A stretch of 64,000 nucleotides of DNA from CAWBRT01 sp049519595 (GTDB lineage: Bacteria; Acidobacteriota; Terriglobia; Terriglobales; Acidobacteriaceae). The stretch is from positions 17,417-81,416 of the forward strand of contig JBEKQP010000001.1 in assembly GCA_049519595.1 (NCBI GenBank), in the 5' to 3' direction. Under the pieces are notes generated by a model. The model was given only the letters and a program-made list of their open reading frames with translations. It had not been told where the DNA came from and did no database searches. The translations under genes and the position numbers were made by a program. This document shows, one piece after another, positions 1 through 8,042 of the stretch (position 1 is its first letter; each line of letters starts with the position of its first letter).

Positions 1-1
1 C

Positions 2-1264
2 ATCGTCTACATGAGCCCATATCCCATTTATGCCGTTCGCGGCTGCGGCTGCCGTGTCTGGGACCGGGATAACGTGTCGCGGATCGACTGTCTTAATAAC
101 TTCACTTCCCTTATTCATGGTCACGCCCACCCTGAAGTGACCCGAGCCGTCTGCGAGCAGGTGAGCATGGGTTCGGCGTTTGGATTACCCACGGAATCCG
201 AAGTCGAACTCGCGGAATTGCTATGCCAGCGCGTCGCATCCATCGAGAAACTTGTCTTCAATAACTCGGGCACAGAAGCCGTAATGATGGCCATCAGGGC
301 AGCACGCGCCTTCACGGGCAGGCAAAAGATTGCAAAGGTCGAAGGCGCATATCACGGATCATACGATTATGCGGAGGTGAGCCTCGATCCCAGTCCAGAG
401 ACTTGGGGCGATCCGCCGTCCTCGTTGCCATACGCACGCGGCATACCCACGCCAGTACTGAACGATGTTGTCACGATCCCGTTTAACAACTGTGCCAAGA
501 GCGAAGGGCTCATCAGAAAGCAAGGTTCAGAACTTGCGGCTGTGCTCATTGACCCAATGCCAAATCGCGTGGGTCTGATACCTGCCGATCAGGATTATTT
601 GCGAATGCTTCGTCGCGTTACCACCGACATTGGTGCCGTGCTTGTTTTTGACGAAGTTATCAGCTTTCGACTCGGGTACAACGGAACTCAAGCAATCTGG
701 GGCACGCAGGCTGACATCACTGCCATGGGGAAAGTCATTGGCGGAGGATTTCCGGTTGGAGCAGTTGGCGGGCGTAGTGAGATCATGGCCTTGTTCGACG
801 CCAGTAAAGCAAAGCCGGCAATTCCCGTCGAGGGTACTTACTGTGGCAATCCCGTAACGATGCGGGCAGGGCTGGCCACGATGCGCCTGCTGGATCAATC
901 GGCATTCACAAAGCTCAATAAAATGGGTGATCAGGTCCGCAGCGGAATAGCCGAGGCGTTCCGCCATTTAGGTGTGGTTGGTCAGGTGGTTGGTGCTGGG
1001 TCACTGCTGAGGGTGCATTTTACCGATCGCTCACTGCGGGATTATCGTTCCGCTTTCCCGAGCAAAGAAGAAGCAGACATGCTTGCCACATTTCATCGCA
1101 ATCTTCTGAACCGAGGCATCTTGGCTGCGCGATCTGGGATGATGGCGCTCTCAACAGCAATGACCGACGACGAGATTGCGGAGATCGTCGAAGCCGCCAG
1201 TGGTGCGATCCAAGCGGTTGCTGGACGGCATTTGACGAGGCACGTTACGGCGCAATCATCGTAG
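2..1264 (+). CDS. Class III aminotransferase, glutamate-1-semialdehyde aminomutase-like (5' partial)
   Basis: PLP-dependent fold-type I enzyme of the aminotransferase class III family, closest in look to glutamate-1-semialdehyde 2,1-aminomutases and related transaminases. Visible motifs are GHAHPEV near the N-terminus, NSGTEAV (cofactor phosphate binding), FDEVISFR (the Asp that contacts the PLP ring nitrogen) and AMGKVIGGG, whose Lys (residue 241 counted from the ATG at 11) should form the Schiff base. The reading frame stays open to the window edge, and family members normally carry 20-30 more residues before the first strand, so the true start is probably outside the window. The substrate cannot be read from sequence; a role in tetrapyrrole synthesis is only one option because many paralogues act on other amino compounds. 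Confidence 0.85.
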   Translation: MVYMSPYPIYAVRGCGCRVWDRDNVSRIDCLNNFTSLIHGHAHPEVTRAVCEQVSMGSAFGLPTESEVELAELLCQRVASIEKLVFNNSGTEAVMMAIRAARAFTGRQKIAKVEGAYHGSYDYAEVSLDPSPETWGDPPSSLPYARGIPTPVLNDVVTIPFNNCAKSEGLIRKQGSELAAVLIDPMPNRVGLIPADQDYLRMLRRVTTDIGAVLVFDEVISFRLGYNGTQAIWGTQADITAMGKVIGGGFPVGAVGGRSEIMALFDASKAKPAIPVEGTYCGNPVTMRAGLATMRLLDQSAFTKLNKMGDQVRSGIAEAFRHLGVVGQVVGAGSLLRVHFTDRSLRDYRSAFPSKEEADMLATFHRNLLNRGILAARSGMMALSTAMTDDEIAEIVEAASGAIQAVAGRHLTRHVTAQSS

Positions 1265-1376
1265 TCGGGTGCCGCCCGGTGGAGATGGACTGTTGATAAA
1301 TCGCCTTATCAACAGTTACGGTCGAGGCGGGTTGGCTAGTCCACCCCGCGAGCCTTTGCGCAGGGTGGGCGTCGAT

Positions 1377-2051
1377 CTACTCCGTATGTTTCTTTGCGTC
1401 TTCCAGGATGCGCTCAGCCCGCGCCGGATTGTAAATGCCGCAAGAGCAGAAGTGAGTCAGATACTTCGCCGCCTGTTCCGGTGTACGGCGGCCTTCCTTC
1501 ACCCAATCGACCATCTTGTGCGCCAGATTAGCGCTGACCATGCCGTGACCGCACATAGTCGTCAGCATCAGCACCTGCGTATTCGGCAGCTTCTCGGTCT
1601 GACCCTCGAAACCGAGTGAGTAGGAGAGACTATGCCGCGGTTGGCCGGCAGCGCAGGAACATGCCATCGCGTTTTCCAGCGAGGTCGACATGTTGACGCA
1701 CAGCCCAAGGTCGGCTTCCTTGACCTCTTTGAGAAACTTCTCGGCTGCTTCCAGGTTATTGAGCACGACCACGGCATTGGTCGGAGCATCGATGCCGTCA
1801 ATCACGGTGCGGTATTCCAGCTCCATGCCGCGACTCCAGTGCGCGCTGGGCGTCAGTTCTTTGGGCCGCAGCGCTCCGCCGTGCGCGGAATCGCCCAGGT
1901 TCACGGGATTGTATTTGAGCGCCATTTCCAGGAAGCGCTTTAGTTTGGGCACGCAGTTCTTGTCGTTCTTGCCCCGGCTCGTACGGGCAAAGATCACGAT
2001 ATCGTCGCGGAAGCTTTCGCTGCTGCCAAAGCGATGAAGTGTATTAGTCAT
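1377..2051 (-). CDS. Conserved cysteine-rich protein of unknown function
   Basis: A 224-residue soluble protein that I do not recognise. It has no signal peptide or membrane segment. The C-terminal half carries Cys/His motifs of the kind that bind metal or clusters: ACSCAAG, TTMCGHGM and HFCSCGIYNP, with further single cysteines upstream. Its ATG lies inside the end of the ferredoxin-like gene (8-nt overlap), so the two are almost certainly translated together and probably act together in a redox process. A function cannot be named. The reading frame is supported by the tight coupling and by codon use like that of its neighbours. Confidence 0.75.
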   Translation of the reverse strand: MTNTLHRFGSSESFRDDIVIFARTSRGKNDKNCVPKLKRFLEMALKYNPVNLGDSAHGGALRPKELTPSAHWSRGMELEYRTVIDGIDAPTNAVVVLNNLEAAEKFLKEVKEADLGLCVNMSTSLENAMACSCAAGQPRHSLSYSLGFEGQTEKLPNTQVLMLTTMCGHGMVSANLAHKMVDWVKEGRRTPEQAAKYLTHFCSCGIYNPARAERILEDAKKHTE

Positions 2052-2880
2052 GGGCTGCTCCTGCCTTTAGTGCCTCGGGGTTCGTTATGCGGCCAAGTCC
2101 GAAGTTTGTCTTGGCGCGGATCAATTTGAAACCTAGTCGCTGCAGGATGGGTGCCACGTCATTCTCTTCGCCATTGTCGTCGCAGCGCACCCCGGTCGCG
2201 ATTGCGACCACGGTCTTCACCTGCTTCTCGACCTCGCGAACCACCCCGAGAATCTCTTCCAGGCGGTCGATCTTAACCAGAACTTCAATGATGGCCGAGA
2301 GTATCTTCTCATTGAGAATCTCCGGCTGAAGGGCGCCAGTCGAAGGGTCTGGCATGAGCGTGGTGACGGGATTGTTCTTCTCGAAAGCCACGCCAATCTT
2401 GGCCAGCGCCATCGTCATCTTCTGGATGTCGTACATGCGAACCCCAACGCCGGGGCGGCCGAGTTCGATGGTGAAGTTAACCTCACCGCGTTTCACCCGT
2501 CCGGTCAGGTCGTTGGTCTTGACTTCTTCTGTCCCGCGGCCGCGGACCCCGGTCGATTCGTGCGGCACCAGCGGGTCAGAGAACGCGCGCCGTATCTGGC
2601 GCGGCCATGTCAGCTCGTCGGGCGTCAGCGCAGAAGTTGGACAAACGTCGGGTTCGGGATCGAAGCGCAGACGCGCCATCTTGAACAAGCGGCGCACCAG
2701 CCTCACTACCGTGGGGTTGAGGTGCTCCTTGCTCATGCCGTTGTAACAGCTATAGCATTCCACGCATTCGTCACTCTCCACGGTCGCCCGGTTAATCGCC
2801 TGGTCGACGTAGATCGCGCCCATTGGACACACATAAGTGCAGTTGCCGCAGGCCACGCATTTTTTCTGGTCTATGATCAC
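2044..2880 (-). CDS. 4Fe-4S ferredoxin-domain protein with long C-terminal domain
   Basis: Residues 1-85 form a two-cluster bacterial ferredoxin-like domain. The first site is complete (C8-x2-C11-x2-C14-x3-C18-P). The second has C39-x2-C42-x2-C45, but the usual fourth Cys-Pro is displaced to C80-P81 by a basic, hydrophobic insert of about 33 residues. The remaining 190 residues form a domain I cannot place. Likely an electron carrier or the redox subunit of a larger enzyme. Start is GTG, chosen because GAGG lies 7 nt upstream and the first Cys follows at residue 8. First gene of a two-gene unit with the cysteine-rich protein; a Crp-type palindrome and a Crp/Fnr gene lie upstream on the other side. 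Confidence 0.8.
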   Translation of the reverse strand: MIIDQKKCVACGNCTYVCPMGAIYVDQAINRATVESDECVECYSCYNGMSKEHLNPTVVRLVRRLFKMARLRFDPEPDVCPTSALTPDELTWPRQIRRAFSDPLVPHESTGVRGRGTEEVKTNDLTGRVKRGEVNFTIELGRPGVGVRMYDIQKMTMALAKIGVAFEKNNPVTTLMPDPSTGALQPEILNEKILSAIIEVLVKIDRLEEILGVVREVEKQVKTVVAIATGVRCDDNGEENDVAPILQRLGFKLIRAKTNFGLGRITNPEALKAGAAHD

Positions 2881-3040
2881 AATTGGACCTCACACACTAC
2901 CAACCACTTGTTCCTTGACACTCCAGTATCGACGACAATCTAGCGGATGGAACTTTATAAAATTGTCGCAAATACCACACCAAAGTACAAGCTGAAACCG
3001 CCTTCGCAAGCCATCTCCGCAGCCATCGATCACGTCAAGG

Positions 3041-3056
3041 TGTGACGCCGATCACT
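3041..3056. promoter_or_regulatory. Candidate Crp/Fnr-family operator
   Basis: The sequence tgtga-cgccga-tcact matches the Crp-type consensus TGTGA-N6-TCACA at nine of ten positions. It lies about 160 nt upstream of the ferredoxin-like start and about 300 nt upstream of the Crp/Fnr-family gene, a natural place for the regulator to control the redox pair, itself, or both. Which regulator binds is inference. Confidence 0.4.
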
Positions 3057-3281
3057 AGCGAATGTGTCATCCAGCCGGTCGCCCATCATGCGTCGAGGCT
3101 CGGACGGGTGCCCCACTCTTTCGCCTGCTCTTGGCGAAGGGTGGGGTAGTCTTCTTTGGCGGAACAAATATGACCGCTCAGAATTTCATGCGACCAATTC
3201 ATGACTGTCATTCCGAGCGAGCGGCGCTTCGCCGCGAGTCGAGGAACCTTGTGTTTTCCGTTGTCATTCTGGCCCGGTGCT

Positions 3282-3310
3282 CCACGTTCGCCCGAGGTTC
3301 GCTAACGTGG
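3282..3310. repeat. Dispersed inverted repeat, family B
   Basis: Arms ccacgtt and aacgtgg with a 15-nt loop, followed by ggtagc. Related hairpins with ccccaggtt/aacctgggg or ccccacgtt/aacgtgggg arms recur at 15921, 31477, 41219 and 54212. Confidence 0.6.
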
Positions 3311-3354
3311 GGTAGCTTTTTCCGACGCAACCCCCGCCGCGCTACAATCGTTCC

Positions 3355-4056
3355 ATGCCGACCAGCACGCGCGATTTCGAAAAGACGCTAAGAGGCGCTC
3401 CGCTGTTTGCGGGGCTTACGGATGCGCAGTTCAATGTACTGGCATCGCGGCTCGTCGAGCGCAACTTCAACGCCGGAGAGATGATCTTTCAAGAGGGCCA
3501 GCCTTGCGCCGGAATGTTTATCATCCAGTCGGGGAGCGTGAGAATCTTCAAGAATTCTTCTACTGGCCGCGAACAGGTACTCTCGATCGAAGGTGCGGGA
3601 GCATCAATTGCCGAACTCCCCGTGTTCGACGGCGGCGCCTATCCTGCCTCCTCGCAGACGCTCGTCAGGAGCAGCCTGCTCTTTCTCAGCAAGCAAGATT
3701 TTCACGCTCTTTGCATGCGACACCCGGAAGTCTCGCTCAAGGTTTTAGCCAAAGTCGGTGCAAGGCTGCGGCAGTTGGTTGGCATCATCGAGGATCTCTC
3801 GTTCACCACCGTGCGCCATCGTCTTGCCGCGCTGCTCTTGCGGATGGCGCGCGCGGAGGGCCGCCAGACGCCCGCCGGAACCGAAATCGTTCTTGCTGCC
3901 TCCAATCAGGATATCGCCGCGCAAATCGGAACCGTTCGCGAACTTGTCTCGCGCAATCTCAGCCGCTTCCAAAGTGAAGGCCTGCTTCACCTCGACGGAA
4001 GAACCGTGCTCATTCCCAACCTCGACCGCCTTGAACAGGAGATCGGCGAACCGTAG
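3355..4056 (+). CDS. Crp/Fnr family transcriptional regulator
   Basis: Two-domain regulator of 233 residues. An N-terminal cyclic-nucleotide-binding-like beta-roll (about 10-125, with GEMIFQEGQPCAGMFII and the turn following it) is followed by a long dimerisation helix and a C-terminal winged helix (about 150-225). The recognition-helix signature is AAQIGTVRELVSRNLSRFQ. The N-terminal cysteine cluster of true FNR is absent, so oxygen sensing through a 4Fe-4S cluster is unlikely; the effector is unknown. It is transcribed away from the ferredoxin-like pair, and a Crp-type palindrome lies between them, so that pair is a plausible target (inference). Confidence 0.9.
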   Translation: MPTSTRDFEKTLRGAPLFAGLTDAQFNVLASRLVERNFNAGEMIFQEGQPCAGMFIIQSGSVRIFKNSSTGREQVLSIEGAGASIAELPVFDGGAYPASSQTLVRSSLLFLSKQDFHALCMRHPEVSLKVLAKVGARLRQLVGIIEDLSFTTVRHRLAALLLRMARAEGRQTPAGTEIVLAASNQDIAAQIGTVRELVSRNLSRFQSEGLLHLDGRTVLIPNLDRLEQEIGEP

Positions 4057-4078
4057 AGCCAGTGTGCCCCAGGGTGGT

Positions 4079-4109
4079 CCATTCAAGCCGTCTGTTGGCT
4101 TGAGTGGGG
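4079..4109. repeat. Dispersed inverted repeat, family C
   Basis: Arms ccattcaagcc and ggcttgagtgg around a 7-nt loop, starting 22 nt after the Crp/Fnr stop codon. Near-identical copies occur at 7637, 7877 and (inverted) 31589. Position just 3' of a gene suggests a terminator or mRNA end. Confidence 0.65.
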
Positions 4110-4176
4110 CGGCTCCGTTGCCGCTCGATGTCCCGCCATGTGGGGTGTACAATCCGGCTGTTGTGCTACCGCCTTT

Positions 4177-4683
4177 ATGAGCGACCTCTCCAGTTTGCCG
4201 CCCGACTTCACGCCGCCGCACGCAACTGAACCAACGCCGCCTCCCGTGCTTTTGCCGGAGCCTACGCGCGATGAGCGCACGCTGGGCATGCTGGCTCATG
4301 TGCTGCAGATTGTTTCCTGGCTGATCGCTCCGCTCATCATCTTTTTTCTGGTGCGCAAAGATTCTCGTTTTGTGCGCTATCACGCGCTGCAGGCGGTGTT
4401 TTTCCAGTTGCTGGTGATGCTGGTCTGGGGCGCAACCTTGCTGGCTCTTTTCGCCGGATTCTTTGCCGCCCTCGCGCACCACAGAGGAGCCGTTGGGCCG
4501 GCTGCCATCGCTTTCCCCATTCTTTTTTTTGTGATCTTCTGGGGCGGCGGCGCCCTCACTTGGTTCCTGAACCTGGTGCTCGGCATTGTCTATGGCTTGC
4601 GGGCAAACAATGGCGAGTGGGCAGGCTATCCCGGCATCAAGTATCTGGCGGCGAAGGTCGCCGGCGTGGAACTGCCTCACTAA
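4177..4683 (+). CDS. Small DUF4870-like membrane protein
   Basis: Predicted 168-residue inner-membrane protein. A proline-rich cytoplasmic N-terminus (about 1-35) leads into RDERTLGMLAHVLQ and then three or four hydrophobic helices, with the FVRYHALQAVFFQ motif typical of DUF4870/Tic20-like proteins. The function of this family is unknown. The frame is open further upstream, but the ATG at 4177 fits the usual family start and leaves room for the family C hairpin after the preceding gene. Possibly read through from the regulator gene. Confidence 0.75.
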   Translation: MSDLSSLPPDFTPPHATEPTPPPVLLPEPTRDERTLGMLAHVLQIVSWLIAPLIIFFLVRKDSRFVRYHALQAVFFQLLVMLVWGATLLALFAGFFAALAHHRGAVGPAAIAFPILFFVIFWGGGALTWFLNLVLGIVYGLRANNGEWAGYPGIKYLAAKVAGVELPH

Positions 4684-4782
4684 CCTTCGCCCAGCCCGGG
4701 TTGCGGGCTTAAGACGGTCCGGCGACGCATCCCACGCCGTTGCCCAATAGGCCAGGGTATTGGATCGGCATCTGCCCGCAGC

Positions 4783-5847
4783 TCAATCGCCCGCCGCCTG
4801 AAACAGCGATAACTGAACCGCAGATACGTCCTGCATGTGCGTCACGCGTGGGCGCGGCTCCCGCTCAAAGGCGATTCCGTATTTCTCCCGCAGCTTCGCC
4901 ATGCGCTTCGAAATGTCGCGATGGTAGGCTTCGGAGACGAAAGCGCGGCTGGCATACCGCTCCTGATATTGCTTGACCAGGGCAGGGAACTCCTTTTCGA
5001 GAAAGGGCAGAAAGACCGCGGCCGAGCATGGCTTAAGGAACAGCGGGTTGGCGAATATGTTCTTTCCGCCCGCCGCTTTGGTGGCCGCGACCAGCGCTTC
5101 CAGCGATTCCTCTGAATCGGTTATGCCCGGCAACACCGGCGCGCAGATTACGCCTGCGTCAATCCCTGCCCGGTTCAGCTCCTTTACTGCATCCATGCGC
5201 AGATCAGGCCTCGGGGCGCGCGGCTCAAGCAGGCGGGCCAGCCTGGCATCCAGCGTCGTAATCGTCACGTTGACATAGAGGCGGTTCTGCTCCGCCACCC
5301 GCTGCAACACCTCGCAATCGCGCAGAATCAGGTCTGACTTGGTGACGATGCCGATCTCGAACCCCTTGTGCTGGGCCAGCTCCTCCAGTATCTCCCGCGT
5401 GACGCGTTGGTGGCGCTCGGCGGGCTGGTAGGGATCAGTCGCGGTGCCGATAGCGATGGCTTCGCCGCGTTTCACCCGTCGCAGCTCTCGGCGCAGCAAC
5501 CACGCTGCCTGCTGCTTGATGTAAATCTTGCGTTCAAAGTCGAGGCCGTCGCGCATCTCCATGAACTCGTGCGTGTAGCGCGCATAGCAGTATTTGCAGG
5601 CGAATTCGCAGCCTCTATAGGGATTGATCGTCCACTTGAACGGCATGCGAGGCGCGTCGCAACGGTTCAGCAACGAGCGCGACTCCAGCGTGAAATATTG
5701 CACGTTGTGCCCGGGACGCACGAACTCTCCCTGAGCGGCCAGCCGGGCAATTCCAACCAAGCCGCTGCCCGGCTGCAGGGTCTGTTCTTCCTCGTCAACC
5801 AAGTGGAAGAGGTACGAATTGTGGAGGGCGGGCATCGAGGGTTTCAT
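4783..5847 (-). CDS. SPL-family radical SAM protein (COG1533 type)
   Basis: A 354-residue radical SAM enzyme resembling spore photoproduct lyase and the widespread PA0069/Rv2578c-like group. The cluster motif is C80-EFA-C84-KY-C87 within NPYRGCEFACKYC, followed by the GTATDPYQPAE and IVTKSDLILRD signatures of this group. It should use a 4Fe-4S cluster and S-adenosylmethionine to make a 5'-deoxyadenosyl radical. Spore photoproduct repair is unlikely here because this group is common in non-spore-formers; the true substrate is not known. Single gene, convergent with the preceding one, with a short gap. Confidence 0.88.
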   Translation of the reverse strand: MKPSMPALHNSYLFHLVDEEEQTLQPGSGLVGIARLAAQGEFVRPGHNVQYFTLESRSLLNRCDAPRMPFKWTINPYRGCEFACKYCYARYTHEFMEMRDGLDFERKIYIKQQAAWLLRRELRRVKRGEAIAIGTATDPYQPAERHQRVTREILEELAQHKGFEIGIVTKSDLILRDCEVLQRVAEQNRLYVNVTITTLDARLARLLEPRAPRPDLRMDAVKELNRAGIDAGVICAPVLPGITDSEESLEALVAATKAAGGKNIFANPLFLKPCSAAVFLPFLEKEFPALVKQYQERYASRAFVSEAYHRDISKRMAKLREKYGIAFEREPRPRVTHMQDVSAVQLSLFQAAGD

Positions 5848-5989
5848 CTTCGCTTTTTATTCGCTATCAGAGCTTAGCCTCGGCGCATAGCCGTGTCAAG
5901 TGGCGGAAGGTAACCGGCAAGGTTCCGGACCTTATTTCTTTGCAGCACCAGCCACCTGCAAGCCCTTTAGAACTGCCTCAGTTTACGGT

Positions 5990-6087
5990 TGTCATCCTGA
6001 GCGCAGCGAAGGATCCCAGTGGGCTGTCCTAATTCGCGCCACGTCAGGCTTTCTGACCTGAACGCCGAACCCTCCCGAGTGTCATCC
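5990..6087 (+). repeat. 98-nt direct repeat, copy 1
   Basis: Nearly matches 7766-7862, with about five substitutions and small gaps. It begins and ends with 'tgtcatcc', so each copy is itself bounded by the family A motif. The two copies flank the XerC-like gene in the same orientation. Confidence 0.7.
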
Positions 6088-6118
6088 CGACGGCAGCGAA
6101 ATCAAAAAACTTCGCGAG

Positions 6119-6145
6119 TGTCATCCTGAGCGCAGCGAAGGATCT
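6119..6145 (+). repeat. Dispersed family A repeat
   Basis: Copy of tgtcatcctgagcgcagcg followed by aaggatc. Other copies or decayed copies lie near 3207, 5990, 6080, 7597, 7727, 7766, 7855, 24533 and (inverted) 45823, all outside genes. Confidence 0.6.
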
Positions 6146-6560
6146 GCTGTTCGGCCGATCCAGCGTGCTGGCCGGTGGCCCCTTCCGTTTTGTTGGCTGA
6201 GTGGGGCAATATTGCACCCCGGTCGCTCACCTGGGTGGGAAATGCGACGTCGCCGACTGCTGACGCACAGCTTCCAGAGCGGGACCGTGCAGGGTAGCAG
6301 ATTGCATTTGGAGGTAAAGCGGTTGCGGTTGTTGGGGAGGGGTGTGGGGCAACACCCCTCGATGTTCGTTACCGCAGTTCCCCTGGCAACGGGAGTACAC
6401 ACCCAGCTCCTATGCCGAACTGATTATCGACCAAGCATGTTGCGGCCTGCACATTACTTTGGTGCCATAAGGTCCATCTCAAGTTGAGCCTGGTTCTGCA
6501 AGCGAAGATGCCCTTCTTCGACGCCACGCCGTCCCGCCCCACGCTTTTCATCTACTGGGG

Positions 6561-7577
6561 CTACTTCGCTCTGGGATGCGTCTTGTCGTAGACGTCCATC
6601 ACCTTGCGCGTGGAGAGCTGCGTATAGCGTTGCGTGGTGGCCAGCCGTTCGTGTCCAAGCAACTCCTGGATCGAGCGCAGGTCCGCGCCTTCCTCCAGCA
6701 GATGCGTCCCAAACGCGTGCCGCAGTGTGTGCGGATGCACCTCGGGCGATAATCCATTGGCAACCGCGATGGACTTCACGATGCGCCCGACGCTGCGCGT
6801 TGTCAGGCGCTTGCCCCGCAGATTGAGGATCAGTGCCGGCGTCTTTGTTGGCCACTCCTGCAGCACCCGTTGACGCGCGTGCAGATAATTGCGCAATACC
6901 CAATCGGCCTTGTCTCCGAACGGCACCAGGCGCTCTTTCTTGCCTTTGCCCCGCACCATGATCCCCTGCTGGCTCCAATAGATGTGTTCGACGTTGATGC
7001 CGGTCAGCTCCGAGTTCCGGATTCCGCACCCGTAGAGCAGTTCGAGAATCAGTTTGTCGCGCTCGGGAAACGCTGCCTCTTCAGGCTGTGGCGTATCGAG
7101 CACGCGGTTCATCTCTTCGATGGTGGGCACGCGCGGCAATTTTTTCGGAAGCTTCGGCGTGGACACCAGCAGCGCCGGATTCTGCTTCACCAATTTTTCA
7201 CGCGCCAGAAATTTGAACAGCGAACGCACTGCGGCAAGCGCCCGCGCCACCGAGGGCTTGGTCAGTCCGTGGTCATAAAGATGAGAGAGAAAACCGCGAA
7301 TCCGAACGTGGTCGACCGCCTCCCACGCGTTCCGGCCAGAATCAGGATCAAGATCACGATGAAGATAAGCCGAAAACTGGTCCAGATTCGTCTTGTACGC
7401 CTTGATCGTGTGCGGCGAGGCATTCTTCTCGCGCAGTGAACGCAGAAACTGAGCCACGTCGCGCGCCACCCTCGACTGCTTACCCGCCTTCACCGGCGCG
7501 TTCTCGGCCGCCGCTGATCCTTTCACCGTAGCGCCCGCCTTTTTGGCCGTTGACTCTTTCCCCAAAACTTCCTTCAT
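6561..7577 (-). CDS. xerC: Tyrosine recombinase, XerC-like
   Basis: Site-specific tyrosine recombinase of 338 residues. A non-conserved, Lys/Ala-rich tail (1-35) precedes the SAM-like core-binding domain (about 38-130) and the catalytic domain (about 150-335). All active-site residues are visible: R187 in LLYGCGIRNSEL, K211 in RGKGKKER, H283 and R286 in HPHTLRH, H309 in LLGHE and the nucleophile Y318 in TTQRYTQ. XerC with XerD resolves chromosome dimers at dif. A second Xer-type gene lies 465 nt away in the same orientation, which supports a XerC/XerD pair. The symbol is given by similarity; which of the two is C or D is less certain. Repeat copies flank the gene. Confidence 0.88.
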   Translation of the reverse strand: MKEVLGKESTAKKAGATVKGSAAAENAPVKAGKQSRVARDVAQFLRSLREKNASPHTIKAYKTNLDQFSAYLHRDLDPDSGRNAWEAVDHVRIRGFLSHLYDHGLTKPSVARALAAVRSLFKFLAREKLVKQNPALLVSTPKLPKKLPRVPTIEEMNRVLDTPQPEEAAFPERDKLILELLYGCGIRNSELTGINVEHIYWSQQGIMVRGKGKKERLVPFGDKADWVLRNYLHARQRVLQEWPTKTPALILNLRGKRLTTRSVGRIVKSIAVANGLSPEVHPHTLRHAFGTHLLEEGADLRSIQELLGHERLATTQRYTQLSTRKVMDVYDKTHPRAK

Positions 7578-7636
7578 CGATGCGCCTGCTTCCTGTCATT
7601 CCGAGCGTAACAAAATCAAAAACCTCCCGGCGGGTG

Positions 7637-7669
7637 CCCCATTCAAGCCTTCTGTTGGCTTGAGTGGGG
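7637..7669. repeat. Dispersed inverted repeat, family C
   Basis: A 13-bp stem (ccccattcaagcc / ggcttgagtgggg, one G-U pair as RNA) with loop ttctgtt, followed by tagttcc. Confidence 0.7.
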
Positions 7670-7765
7670 TAGTTCCTTCTGCCGCCGTTACCATCCAGTT
7701 CGACACTCACCGCTCTGTTTACGGCTGTCATCGCTGAGCGTAATGAAATCAAAAAATCTCCCGAC

Positions 7766-7862
7766 TGTCATCCCGAGCGCAGCGAAGGATCCCAGGGGGC
7801 TGTCCTAATCCGCGCCACGTCAGGCTTTCTGACCAACCGCCGAACCTTCGCGAGTGTCATCC
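7766..7862 (+). repeat. 98-nt direct repeat, copy 2
   Basis: Partner of 5990-6087. It includes the shared core ggctgtcctaat and cgcgccacgtcaggctttct. It lies upstream of the XerC-like gene, while copy 1 lies downstream. Confidence 0.7.
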
Positions 7863-7876
7863 TGAGCGGCGGGTGG

Positions 7877-7908
7877 CCCATTCAAGCCTTCTTTTGGCTT
7901 GAGTGGGG
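7877..7908. repeat. Dispersed inverted repeat, family C
   Basis: Arms cccattcaagcc and ggcttgagtgggg with loop ttctttt. It lies 135 nt beyond the stop codon of the XerD-like gene. Confidence 0.7.
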
Positions 7909-8042
7909 TAGTTTCACCGCTGGCATTCACGCAGCCACCCGCCCAATCAACATCTCAGTCTCATCGGATAATTGTCACTAACAGGCCATATCCCAGTTCC
8001 AATCCCCATGCTCTGCTCAAATTTCTCTTGCGGTACTAGCCC

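Larger units (their letters stand above)
2881..3354. other. Divergent intergenic region with repeats and regulatory site
   Basis: Shared upstream region of the ferredoxin-like pair (leftward) and the Crp/Fnr gene (rightward). It holds a Crp-type palindrome at 3041-3056, a degenerate copy of the 'gtcattccgagcg' repeat around 3207-3246 and an inverted repeat ccacgtt/aacgtgg at 3282-3310 just before the regulator gene. No convincing protein-coding frame was seen. Confidence 0.6.
5848..6560. other. Gene-free region rich in repeats
   Basis: About 700 nt without a supported gene, downstream of the XerC-like recombinase and upstream of the radical SAM gene. It holds copies of the 'gtcatcctgagcgcagcgaaggatc' repeat (near 5990, 6080 and 6119), one copy of a 98-nt direct repeat and a perfect 9-bp hairpin at 6337-6360 (gaggggtgt/acacccctc). 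The stretch 6385-6440 shows faint likeness to the 5S rRNA core (cacaccc...atgccgaac) that I do not regard as a gene. Confidence 0.55.
7578..8042. other. Repeat-filled gap between the two recombinase genes
   Basis: No supported gene. The gap is a mosaic of family A motifs (near 7597, 7727, 7766 and 7855), two family C hairpins (7637-7669 and 7877-7908) and the second copy of the 98-nt direct repeat. Family A and C units are interleaved, which suggests repeated insertion or duplication at this spot. Confidence 0.65.

Noticed and set aside
527..967. Long antisense frame inside the aminotransferase gene
   Set aside because: It lies wholly on the opposite strand of a clear enzyme gene and has no family likeness.
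6361..6500. Resemblance to 5S rRNA (cacaccc...atgccgaactg, then ccaagc, and later tactttggtgcc)
   Set aside because: The core loop matches by eye, but the ends do not pair as helix I and the spacing after helix III is wrong. An Rfam 5S covariance search would settle it; a high score would revive the call.
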